Assembly: GCA_048158365.1 (NCBI GenBank)
Contig: JBLLNL010000004.1
Origin: Azoarcus_F sp048158365
GTDB taxonomy: Bacteria > Pseudomonadota > Gammaproteobacteria > Burkholderiales > Rhodocyclaceae
DNA length: 64,000 nucleotides
Strand: one strand, 5' to 3'
The position numbers were made by a program, and so were the translations under genes. The notes under the pieces are model-generated. The model worked only from the letters and a program-made list of their open reading frames with translations, did not search any database and was not told the origin of the DNA. Below are positions 38,340 to 45,826 of this stretch, piece by piece. Each line of letters begins with the position of its first letter. Within the stretch, counting starts at the first letter, position 1.

Positions 38340-38795
38340 GTAAGCAATTATAAGGAATCGCCGGCGTTATGGATATTCGGCAGCCATTGCTGCAACCGTA
38401 TGCGGGTTCTCGCGGCACACGGCGTGCGCGATTACCAGGGCCAGGTGCGTCAGGTGTGGCCCGGGACTGCGTCTTTTGGGGTATAATCAAACGCTGATCA
38501 TGTTCGATAACTGCTCTGGCCTGCGTTTCGCGAGTTCGCATTTTCACTGACTGCGCGTCTCGTGCCTTCGATCGCATGCGCGGCGTTCGGGGTGTCCGTA
38601 GGCTCTGCCGCTGGGTGCGGTATCGTCGGCCCGCTGTCCGTCCCTTTCCGTCCGGATCGCTTTCGCGAACTCGAGCATCTCCAATCGCTCGCCATGCCCG
38701 CTCGACGTTCGTGTGGCCGCGCAGACAGGCGCAGCGGCCGGATTCGGCGCCTGGCAACTTGTTTTGAATGAATTTTGTCGTCCTGGAGGATTTGT
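38340..38795. other. Long intergenic region upstream of infA
   Basis: This 456-bp gap lies between the divergent cyclase and infA starts. A -10 box TATAAT (38482-38487) would give infA a leader of about 300 nt. Within it a 16-codon open frame (38500-38550) has no ribosome site. No other gene was recognised. A long leader is typical of cold-regulated or attenuated translation genes, but no known motif was identified. Confidence 0.5.
38482..38487 (+). promoter_or_regulatory. Probable -10 box of infA
   Basis: A perfect TATAAT preceded by GGGG; no good -35 at 17 nt. Transcription would start near 38494, about 300 nt upstream of the infA ATG. Confidence 0.45.
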
Positions 38796-39014
38796 ATGGC
38801 TAAGGAAGAACTGCTGGAAATGGAAGGCGTCGTGGATGAGGTACTGCCGGATACTCGCTTCAAGGTGACGCTCGAGAACGGGGTCGCCGTGTCCGCGTAC
38901 GCGTCAGGCAAGATGCGCAAGCACCGCATTCGTGTGCTTGCCGGTGACCGTGTCAGCGTCGAACTGTCGCCCTATGATCTGACCAAGGCGCGCATCCGGT
39001 TTCGCCACAAGTAA
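38796..39014 (+). CDS. infA: Translation initiation factor IF-1 (stand-alone copy)
   Basis: 72-residue OB-fold protein that occupies the ribosomal A site during initiation. It starts MAKEELLEMEGVVDEVLPDTRFKV behind GGAGGATTTGT. Sequence and length are normal. It lies outside any ribosomal protein operon; betaproteobacteria commonly have a second infA, and this is probably that copy. It converges on the CoA-ester lyase gene. Confidence 0.96.
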   Translation: MAKEELLEMEGVVDEVLPDTRFKVTLENGVAVSAYASGKMRKHRIRVLAGDRVSVELSPYDLTKARIRFRHK

Positions 39015-39097
39015 TACTCGCTGCGGTCCCGTGGGTCGGCGTTCTTTCGCCCTGTCACCCCGCATTCATGGGTTGGCGGACCGGAAGGGGTAAAGAC

Positions 39098-40102
39098 TCA
39101 GGCGGGCGGGAAGAAGCGTTCGCGCGCCTGCTCGGGGAGCGGCATACCGGTCGCGTTGGCGCGTTCCAGCAATTCCCAGTAGTAACGGTAGGATGCACGA
39201 TCGTGCAGCCGCCCCGCGTGCTGTATCGGACCCCAGTGGGCATCTGATGCAGTCACCAGAATCTCGCTCGCGTCCTCGACCTCGGTGAAATCCGGCCGCA
39301 TCGCTTCGACGATGGCCTGGATCTGGTTGGGATGAATGCTCCACATGCGCAGGAAACCGAAGTCTCGCCGCGCTCGCAGCGCGTCGTCGCGGATGGTGCC
39401 GACGTCCCTGAGCTCGGTGGTGACGTTGTGCGATGGCACGACACCGTTGGCCAGCGCGGCGGCCGCGATCTCGCATTTGGCGCGGACGATCAACGGGTGC
39501 GTGAATTGGCCGGGGCTGTGCATCGCGCTGCCCGGTATCGCGCCATGATGGGCCGACACGAAATCCATCAGCCCGAAATCCAGTGATTCGACACCGTCGA
39601 GCCCCGCGATATCCCAGACCTCGCGCAAGGCGCCGTGCGTCTCGATCAGCACGTGCAGCGGTATCGGGCGCGGGAGCCCGGCTGATGTCTCCAGCGCCCT
39701 GAGCGCCTCGATCTGAATGCGCGCGTCATCGACACCGCGGACCTTCGGCAGCGTCAGAAATGCGAGACGGTGACCCGCCCGTTCAACCAGGATCTCCAGA
39801 TCCTGCAGCCAGTGCGCGTGGGTGATGTCGTGAATGCGCGCGCCCACCCGTCCGAATCGATTGTCGTTGCCGGTCACGATCTCGGCGGCCATCATCGCGT
39901 GCTCGGTTTCGCCGCCCGCCCGGGCGCCGTCCTCGCAGTCGCAGGTCAGGTCGAATACCGGTCCGAGGGTGTACTGCAGGGCCAATGCCTTGCGCATCAG
40001 CTTCTCTGAGCCGGCATAGTGATCGACTGCCGGCAGCGCCGGAAACGGCTTCTCGCCTTCGAAAAGCACGGTGCGCGGATGCTTGGCTGGATTCATGTTC
40101 AT
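39098..40102 (-). CDS. HpcH/HpaI-family CoA-ester lyase (CitE/malyl-CoA lyase-like)
   Basis: The 334-residue protein of the CitE-like family cleaves or forms C-C bonds in malyl-, methylmalyl- or citramalyl-CoA-type esters. Visible: the acidic metal motif FDLTCDCEDGA, LTLPKVRGVDDA, PLHVLIETHGALREV, LDFGLMDFVSAHH and WSIHPNQIQAIVEAM. The start is the ATG at 40102. It lies downstream of mdh but beyond the mdh terminator. The exact substrate cannot be assigned. Confidence 0.85.
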   Translation of the reverse strand: MNMNPAKHPRTVLFEGEKPFPALPAVDHYAGSEKLMRKALALQYTLGPVFDLTCDCEDGARAGGETEHAMMAAEIVTGNDNRFGRVGARIHDITHAHWLQDLEILVERAGHRLAFLTLPKVRGVDDARIQIEALRALETSAGLPRPIPLHVLIETHGALREVWDIAGLDGVESLDFGLMDFVSAHHGAIPGSAMHSPGQFTHPLIVRAKCEIAAAALANGVVPSHNVTTELRDVGTIRDDALRARRDFGFLRMWSIHPNQIQAIVEAMRPDFTEVEDASEILVTASDAHWGPIQHAGRLHDRASYRYYWELLERANATGMPLPEQARERFFPPA

Positions 40103-40151
40103 CGTGGGGGAGCTCTCTTCGCGTTTTCCGGACTTCAAGGTCTGTTCAGGC

Positions 40152-40181
40152 AAAAAAAAGCGCACAGCCTCGGCCGTGCGC
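40152..40181 (-). terminator. Intrinsic terminator of mdh
   Basis: On the minus strand GCGCAC (40176-40181) pairs with GTGCGC (40160-40165), with added inner pairs, followed by eight U (40152-40159). It separates mdh from the CoA-ester lyase gene. Confidence 0.92.
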
Positions 40182-40201
40182 TCCGCGTCGTCGTCGCGGG
40201 A

Positions 40202-41194
40202 TCAGCCGAGCAGATCCTTGACGCCGTCACGTTCTTCGAGCAGTTCGTTCAACGTGTGGGTCATGCGTTCGCGTGAGAACTCGTCGATCTCGAGCCCCTG
40301 AACGATCTTGTACTCGCCATTTTCGGTGGTGCAGGGGAAACCGTAGACGATGCCTTCCGGAATTCCGTAGGAGCCGTCAGACGGGACACCCATCGTCACC
40401 CACTCGCCGTTCGAACCCAGCACCCAGTCACGGATATGGTCGATCGCGGCGTTTGCGGCGGAGGCCGCGGAGGACAGGCCCCGCGCTTCGATGATCGCCG
40501 CGCCACGCTTGCCGACGGTCGGCAGGAAGACGTCACGGTTCCACGCTTCGTCGTTGATCAGCCCCTTCACGTTGTCGCCGTCGGACGTGACAAGGCGGTA
40601 GTCGGCATACATGGTCGGGGAGTGGTTGCCCCACACGACCAGGCTCTTCAGGCTGGACACGGCGCGGCCGGACTTGGAGGCGAGTTGCGACAGCGCACGA
40701 TTGTGATCCAGACGCAGCATGCCGGTGAAGTTCCGGGACGACACGCGGCCGAACTTCTCGGCGGTCTTCATCGCGATGTAGGCGTTGGTGTTGCAAGGGT
40801 TGCCGACGACCAGAACCTTGCAGTCCGGGGCGGCATGCTGGCCGATTGCGGCGCCTTGCACGGTGAAGATCTTTGCGTTTTCGGTGAGCAGGTCCTTGCG
40901 TTCCATGCCGGGGCCGCGCGGCCGCGCGCCGACCAGCAGCGCAACCTGGGCATCCTTGAAGGCCACGTTCGGATCGTCGGTCGCGATCATGCCGGCAAGC
41001 AGCGGGAAGGCGCAGTCCTCGAGTTCCATCATGACGCCCTTGACCGCTTTCTGGGCCTGGGGCAGGTCGAGCAACTGAAGAATGACCGGTTGGTCCTTGC
41101 CCAGCATTTCACCGCTGGCAATTCGGAACAGCAGGCTATAGCCGATCTGGCCGGCGGCGCCGGTTACGACAACGCGTACGGGGGACTTGCTCAT
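40202..41194 (-). CDS. mdh: Malate dehydrogenase (NAD-dependent)
   Basis: Oxidises malate to oxaloacetate. The 330-residue protein belongs to the type close to cytosolic eukaryotic and many betaproteobacterial MDHs: NAD site VTGAAGQIGYSLL, substrate loop ARPRGPGMERKDLL, GNPCNTNA, and catalytic His in WGNHSPT. It has its own sigma-70 promoter and terminator. It is divergent from gntR, sharing a region with a 28-bp palindrome. Confidence 0.97.
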   Translation of the reverse strand: MSKSPVRVVVTGAAGQIGYSLLFRIASGEMLGKDQPVILQLLDLPQAQKAVKGVMMELEDCAFPLLAGMIATDDPNVAFKDAQVALLVGARPRGPGMERKDLLTENAKIFTVQGAAIGQHAAPDCKVLVVGNPCNTNAYIAMKTAEKFGRVSSRNFTGMLRLDHNRALSQLASKSGRAVSSLKSLVVWGNHSPTMYADYRLVTSDGDNVKGLINDEAWNRDVFLPTVGKRGAAIIEARGLSSAASAANAAIDHIRDWVLGSNGEWVTMGVPSDGSYGIPEGIVYGFPCTTENGEYKIVQGLEIDEFSRERMTHTLNELLEERDGVKDLLG

Positions 41195-41326
41195 GTGTGA
41201 TTACTCCCTCAAAAGCGACAAAGAGACGTCAGATATGGTTCGAAATCGCACCCGGCGGTAGTTCGGCGTCAGGCGGCGGCGGATTCGGACTGCCTGACCG
41301 GAATACACTGAGATACGGGCTGAACG

Positions 41327-41355
41327 ATGTTAGAAGCAACCAGGCCGGATGTCAA
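41327..41355 (-). promoter_or_regulatory. Sigma-70 promoter of mdh
   Basis: On the minus strand TTGACA (41350-41355), 17 nt, TAACAT (41327-41332). A near-ideal promoter that leaves a leader of about 125 nt before mdh. The palindrome at 41361-41388 begins 6 bp upstream of the -35, a position suited to an activator or to steric control. Confidence 0.75.
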
Positions 41356-41360
41356 TTGCT

Positions 41361-41388
41361 GTCTTATATCTTATATAAGATACAAGAC
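41361..41388. promoter_or_regulatory. 28-bp palindrome, putative GntR operator
   Basis: Left half GTCTTATATCTTAT (41361-41374); the right half (41375-41388) is its reverse complement except at one position (13 of 14 match). The inner core TCTTATATAAGA (41369-41380) is a perfect 12-bp palindrome. It lies between divergent mdh and gntR, 41 bp before the gntR ATG. A related site is in the acnB promoter. Autoregulation and mdh control by GntR are inferred. Confidence 0.7.
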
Positions 41389-41429
41389 GACTGATAGACG
41401 TCTTTGGAATTTTATGCTGAAATAGCGCG

Positions 41430-42158
41430 ATGATTCCCGAAGCGCCCACCTTCAGTCCGCTTTACCGCCAGATCAAGGACCTGATGATGCAGGCCCTCGA
41501 GGCAGGCGAATGGCGTCCCGGACAGGTGATTCCCAGCGAGCAGGAACTTGCGGCACGATTCAGCGTTTCGCAGGGAACGGTGCGCAAAGCGGTCGACGAA
41601 ATGGCCTCCGAGAACCTGCTGGTGCGAAAGCAGGGCAAGGGTACCTACGTGGCCTCCCATCACGATCCTCGTGCCTTCTTCCGCTTCCTGCGCCTGGTCC
41701 CCATGGGCGGCGACATCACGTCACCCGAGAGTGTGCCACTGGACTGCTGGCGCGCCAAGGCCGGTCAGGAGGCGTCGCGTATGCTGGACATCCGGCCGGG
41801 CGACCCGATCATCATCGTGCGACGTCTGTTGAAATTTGCCGGAAAGGTGGTCGTCGTCGATGAAATCTATCTGCCGGGCGGAGTGTTCCAGGGGCTCACG
41901 CTCGAAGTCCTGCAGTCCTGGAGCGGATCCCTCTACAGCCTGTTCGAGACCCGCTTCGGCCTGCGCATGATCCGCGCCCAGGAGCGTATCCGCGCCGTAG
42001 CGGCCGACCGTTCGGTCGGTGATGTGCTGCACGTCCCCGAGGGGCATCCGCTGCTGTCGGTTGAACGGGTGACCTACACCTACGGTGACAGACCGGTCGA
42101 ATGGCGTCGCGGCCTTTACCTGACAGACGATCATTACTATCTGAATGAACTGAATTGA
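41430..42158 (+). CDS. GntR-family (HutC/UTRA) transcriptional regulator
   Basis: The 242-residue repressor-type protein has an N-terminal winged helix (PLYRQIKDLMMQAL...IPSEQELAARFSVSQGTVRKAVDEMASENLLVRKQGKGTYV) and a C-terminal UTRA effector domain (about 95-240), so it is of the HutC subfamily. It lies between mdh and sdhC, and a palindrome upstream recurs in the acnB promoter. A TCA-cycle regulator role is therefore likely; the effector could be a cycle intermediate, but this is not visible in the sequence. Confidence 0.92.
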   Translation: MIPEAPTFSPLYRQIKDLMMQALEAGEWRPGQVIPSEQELAARFSVSQGTVRKAVDEMASENLLVRKQGKGTYVASHHDPRAFFRFLRLVPMGGDITSPESVPLDCWRAKAGQEASRMLDIRPGDPIIIVRRLLKFAGKVVVVDEIYLPGGVFQGLTLEVLQSWSGSLYSLFETRFGLRMIRAQERIRAVAADRSVGDVLHVPEGHPLLSVERVTYTYGDRPVEWRRGLYLTDDHYYLNELN

Positions 42159-42203
42159 TGTCGAATCGATGTTTTCGCGCTCGGTTCGGACGCAAAGCGT
42201 GTC

Positions 42204-42209
42204 TATAAT
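42204..42209 (+). promoter_or_regulatory. -10 box of the sdhCDAB operon
   Basis: TATAAT at 42204-42209, with no recognisable -35 at the right distance (TCGGTT at 42181-42186), which suggests that an activator is needed. It would give a leader of about 60 nt for sdhC. Confidence 0.5.
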
Positions 42210-42274
42210 TCGCGTTGTTTTTGCAGTTGGGAGAAACGCGGCTGTACCGGCCGCACATCGAGGGGTGTAAAGAT

Positions 42275-42664
42275 ATGTCAGAAGCCACAGTGCGAAAGCC
42301 GCGGCCGAAGTTCCTGGCGTTGAACGAGATTCGCTTGCCGTTGCCCGGTATCGTCTCGATTCTTCATCGGGTTAGCGGAGCCGGCCTGTTCCTGTTACTG
42401 CCGTTCCTGCTGTTCCTGTTCGATCGCAGTCTCGGTTCTCCGGAGACCTTCGAGGTCTACAAGTCGTATGTTTCCAACTGGTTCTTCAAGTTGATCCTGT
42501 TCGGCCTGCTGTGGGCCTATCTGCACCATTTCTGCGCGGGTATCCGTTTCCTGTTGCTGGACCTGCATGTCGGCGGCGATCTCGAGGCCGCCCGCAAGAG
42601 TTCGCGGATCGTGCTTGCAGTCAGCATTGCGCTGACCCTGATCATTGGAGTGATGCTATGGTAA
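42275..42664 (+). CDS. sdhC: Succinate dehydrogenase cytochrome b556 subunit
   Basis: Membrane anchor that binds haem b and quinone with SdhD. The 129-residue protein has three membrane helices and the SdhC signature (RPLSPHL-type region replaced by RPKFLALNEIRLPLPGIVSILHRVSGAGLF; haem-side motif YLHHFCAGIRFLLLD). The start is the ATG at 42275. It overlaps sdhD by 7 bp. Confidence 0.95.
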   Translation: MSEATVRKPRPKFLALNEIRLPLPGIVSILHRVSGAGLFLLLPFLLFLFDRSLGSPETFEVYKSYVSNWFFKLILFGLLWAYLHHFCAGIRFLLLDLHVGGDLEAARKSSRIVLAVSIALTLIIGVMLW

Positions 42665-43005
42665 AGCGTATCGTCGTAGGCGCGCACTATGGGCTGCGTG
42701 ACTGGATCGGTCAGCGTGCGACCGCGGTCTATATGGCCATCTTCACGGTGATCTTCGCGATCGCCGCGCTCGGCCTGCCGGAAATGAGTCATGCAGCCTG
42801 GTCCGGGCTGTTCTCCGGCGGTTTGATGCGTTTTCTCACCTTCCTGTTCTTCCTTGCGCTGTTCTATCACGCGTGGATCGGGGTGCGTGACATATTCATG
42901 GACTACATCAAGCCGACCGGCATCCGTCTCGCCTGTCATGCGGTGGTCCTGTTCCTGCTCATCGGCTATGCCGGTTGGGCTGCCCAGATTCTGTGGAGGC
43001 TTTGA
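42658..43005 (+). CDS. sdhD: Succinate dehydrogenase membrane anchor subunit
   Basis: 115 residues, three membrane helices, and the conserved quinone-site region FYHAWIGVRDIFMDYIKPTG (His, Asp and Tyr of the SdhD family). The start ATG at 42658 lies inside the last codons of sdhC. The sdhA start follows 2 bp after its stop. Confidence 0.94.
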   Translation: MVKRIVVGAHYGLRDWIGQRATAVYMAIFTVIFAIAALGLPEMSHAAWSGLFSGGLMRFLTFLFFLALFYHAWIGVRDIFMDYIKPTGIRLACHAVVLFLLIGYAGWAAQILWRL

Positions 43006-43007
43006 GC

Positions 43008-44801
43008 GTGAGTGTAGCCAAGCGTACCTTTGATGCAGTGATCGTCGGCGCGGGGGGTGCGGGTCTGCGCGCCGCGCTGCAACTGGCCGAGTCGGGGATG
43101 AAGACCGCCGTGCTCACCAAGGTCTTCCCGACCCGTTCCCACACCGTGGCAGCGCAGGGCGGCGTCGCCGCCTCGCTGGGCAACTCGACCGAAGATAACT
43201 GGCACTGGCACATGTACGACACCGTCAAGGGGTCGGACTGGCTCGGCGACCAGGATGCGATCGAGTTCATGTGCCGCAAGGCCAATGAGGTCGTGGTCGA
43301 ACTGGAACATTACGGCATGCCCTTCGATCGCACGGACAGCGGCAAGATCTATCAGCGCCCGTTCGGCGGCCATTCGCAGAATTATGGACAGTCACCGGTT
43401 TCGCGCTCCTGTGCCGCGGCCGACCGGACCGGTCACGCGATGCTGCATGCGCTCTACCAGCGCAACGTGCGCGCGAACACGCAGTTCTTCGTCGAATGGA
43501 TGGCGCTGGACCTGGTTCGTGACGGTGAAGGCAATGTGCTCGGCGTGACCGCCCTCGAAATGGAGACCGGCGAAGTCACCCTCTTCCATGCCAAGGCGAC
43601 CGTGTTCGCCACCGGCGGTGCCGGCCGGATCTATCACAGCTCCACGAACGCGTTCATCAATACCGGCGACGGTGTCGGCATGGCTGCGCGCGCCGGCGTG
43701 CCGCTGGAAGACATGGAGTTCTGGCAGTTCCACCCGACCGGCGTGGCCGGTGCCGGCGTGCTGATCACCGAGGGCGTGCGCGGCGAAGGCGGCATTCTGC
43801 GCAATTCCAGCGGGGAACGCTTCATGGAGCGCTACGCGCCGAACCTCAAGGACCTCGCATCGCGCGACATCGTGTCGCGCGCGATGACCACCGAGATCAA
43901 CGAGGGACGTGGCTGTGGCCCGGACAAGGATTACGTGCTGCTCGACATCACCCATCTGGCGCCCGAGACCATCATGAAACGCCTGCCGGGCATTCACGAG
44001 ATCGCGATCCAGTTTGCCGGCGTCGATCCGATCAAGGAGCCGATCCCGGTTGTGCCGACCTGCCACTACCAGATGGGCGGCATTCCGACCAACTACAAGG
44101 GACAGGTCGTGGCGCCGAAGGACGGCAACCCGAATGCGCCCGTGGTCGGTTTCTATGCGGCTGGTGAGTGCGCGTGTGCGTCGGTGCATGGTGCGAACCG
44201 TCTCGGTACCAACTCGCTGCTCGACCTGCTGGTGTTCGGCAAGTCGGCCGGTGAGACCGTCGTCGAGGACCTGCAGAGCGGCAATCTGAGTCTGCGTCCG
44301 CTGCCTGCCGATGCGGCTGACTTCTCGCTGTCCCGAATCGCGCGACTGGAGTCACAGACCGACGGCGAAAGCGTGTTCGACGTGGGTCTGGAGATGCGTC
44401 GCACGATGCAGAAACATGCGGGTGTGTTCCGCTTCGACGCGCTGCTGAAGGAAGGCGTGCAGAAGATCTCCGAGGTTGCGGAGCGGGCCAAACGGACCGA
44501 GATCAAGGACAAGTCCAAGGTCTGGAATACCGCGCGGGTCGAAGCGCTCGAACTCGACAACCTGATCGAGGTGGCGCGCGCCACTATCGTTTCGGCCGAG
44601 GCGCGCAAGGAGTCGCGCGGAGCGCATGTCCGTGACGACGCACCGGATACGGCGGAGTTTCCGAACGGCCGTAACGACAATGAATGGCTCAAGCATACCT
44701 TGTGGTACAGCGAGGGCGACCGTCTGGATTACAAACCGGTCAACCTGAACCCGCTGAACGAAGGTACCGAACCGATCGCGCTGGCCAAGCGCACCTACTG
44801 A
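43008..44801 (+). CDS. sdhA: Succinate dehydrogenase flavoprotein subunit
   Basis: Oxidises succinate to fumarate, with covalently bound FAD. The start is the GTG at 43008 (ribosome site TGGAGG), giving 597 residues: FAD motif GAGGAG at 14-19, covalent flavin His45 in TRSHTVAAQGG, and active-site regions QFHPTG, TEGVRGEGG and HGANRLGTNSLLDL. The C-terminus ends LAKRTY as in other SdhA proteins. Confidence 0.98.
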   Translation: MSVAKRTFDAVIVGAGGAGLRAALQLAESGMKTAVLTKVFPTRSHTVAAQGGVAASLGNSTEDNWHWHMYDTVKGSDWLGDQDAIEFMCRKANEVVVELEHYGMPFDRTDSGKIYQRPFGGHSQNYGQSPVSRSCAAADRTGHAMLHALYQRNVRANTQFFVEWMALDLVRDGEGNVLGVTALEMETGEVTLFHAKATVFATGGAGRIYHSSTNAFINTGDGVGMAARAGVPLEDMEFWQFHPTGVAGAGVLITEGVRGEGGILRNSSGERFMERYAPNLKDLASRDIVSRAMTTEINEGRGCGPDKDYVLLDITHLAPETIMKRLPGIHEIAIQFAGVDPIKEPIPVVPTCHYQMGGIPTNYKGQVVAPKDGNPNAPVVGFYAAGECACASVHGANRLGTNSLLDLLVFGKSAGETVVEDLQSGNLSLRPLPADAADFSLSRIARLESQTDGESVFDVGLEMRRTMQKHAGVFRFDALLKEGVQKISEVAERAKRTEIKDKSKVWNTARVEALELDNLIEVARATIVSAEARKESRGAHVRDDAPDTAEFPNGRNDNEWLKHTLWYSEGDRLDYKPVNLNPLNEGTEPIALAKRTY

Positions 44802-44820
44802 TCGTGGGAGATTCATCGAC

Positions 44821-45531
44821 ATGACCAAGCGCAGCGTTCAATTCAAAATCTATCGCTACGATCCGGACAAGGACGAGAAGCCATACATGCAGGACATCAC
44901 CGTCGAGCTGGAGCCTTCCGACAAGAAGCTCCTCGATGTGCTGGTGCGACTGAAGGGTCAGGACGATTCCCTGTCCTTCCGTCGTTCCTGCCGTGAAGGC
45001 GTGTGCGGTTCGGACGCGATGAACATCAACGGCAAGAACGGGCTGGCCTGTCTGACGGCGTTGGACGACCTCCCGCAGCCGGTGGTGCTTCGCCCATTGC
45101 CGGGGCTGCCCGTCATCCGCGATCTGATCGTGGACATGACCCAGTTCTTCAAGCAGTACCATTCGATCAAGCCCTACCTGGTCAACAACGATCCGGCACC
45201 GGAGCGCGAGCGGCTGCAGTCGCCGGAAGATCGCGAGGAACTGAACGGCTTGTACGAGTGCATCCTGTGTGCATGCTGCTCGACCGCCTGCCCGTCGTTC
45301 TGGTGGAATCCGGACAAGTTCGTCGGGCCGGCCGGCTTGCTGGCTGCCTATCGGTTCCTGGCCGATACGCGTGACCAGGCGACCACCGAGCGGCTGGACA
45401 ACCTGGAGGATCCGTATCGGCTGTTCCGCTGCCATTCGATCATGAACTGTGTCGATGTCTGTCCGAAAGGGCTGAACCCGACGCGGGCCATCGGCAAGAT
45501 CAAGGACATGATGGTGGCGCGGGCGGTATGA
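44821..45531 (+). CDS. sdhB: Succinate dehydrogenase iron-sulfur subunit
   Basis: Passes electrons from FAD to quinone through three Fe-S clusters. In 236 residues: the 2Fe-2S site SCREGVCGSD (C57, C62, D65) with C77, and the C-terminal cluster cysteines CILCACCSTACP and CHSIMNCVDVCPKG. It overlaps sdhE by 4 bp (ATGA). Confidence 0.98.
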   Translation: MTKRSVQFKIYRYDPDKDEKPYMQDITVELEPSDKKLLDVLVRLKGQDDSLSFRRSCREGVCGSDAMNINGKNGLACLTALDDLPQPVVLRPLPGLPVIRDLIVDMTQFFKQYHSIKPYLVNNDPAPERERLQSPEDREELNGLYECILCACCSTACPSFWWNPDKFVGPAGLLAAYRFLADTRDQATTERLDNLEDPYRLFRCHSIMNCVDVCPKGLNPTRAIGKIKDMMVARAV

Positions 45532-45764
45532 CGATCGACAGGGGGCGTGTGCGCTGGCAGTGCCGTCGTGCTCTACTCGAGCTCGATCTGGTGTTCACGC
45601 GTTTCCTCGAAAGACATTTCGATTCTCTGACCGAGGATCAGTTGGCGGACCTGGACGATCTGCTCGGTGGCGATGACTACGACATCTGGGCCATGGTAAA
45701 TGGCAGCAAGCCATGCGAAAAGGAACGCTGGAGGGAGATGGTTGCACTGCTGGCCGAGCACTGA
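45528..45764 (+). CDS. sdhE: FAD assembly factor SdhE
   Basis: Small chaperone (78 residues) that promotes covalent attachment of FAD to SdhA. The family signature RGxxE is seen as RRALLELD, with Ala in place of the usual Gly; the rest (ERHFDSLTEDQLADLDDLL) is normal for the family. It is coupled to sdhB and sits 62 bp before gltA, in the usual order. Confidence 0.93.
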   Translation: MTIDRGRVRWQCRRALLELDLVFTRFLERHFDSLTEDQLADLDDLLGGDDYDIWAMVNGSKPCEKERWREMVALLAEH

Positions 45765-45826
45765 GCGCAGGCCGGGACCATTGGAGAGAGAGTTGTTACC
45801 ACGGAAAAGTAAATAAGGGGTGACCT

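Noticed and set aside
38500..38550. 16-codon open frame in the infA leader as a regulatory peptide
   Set aside because: No ribosome-binding site and no codon pattern to support translation.
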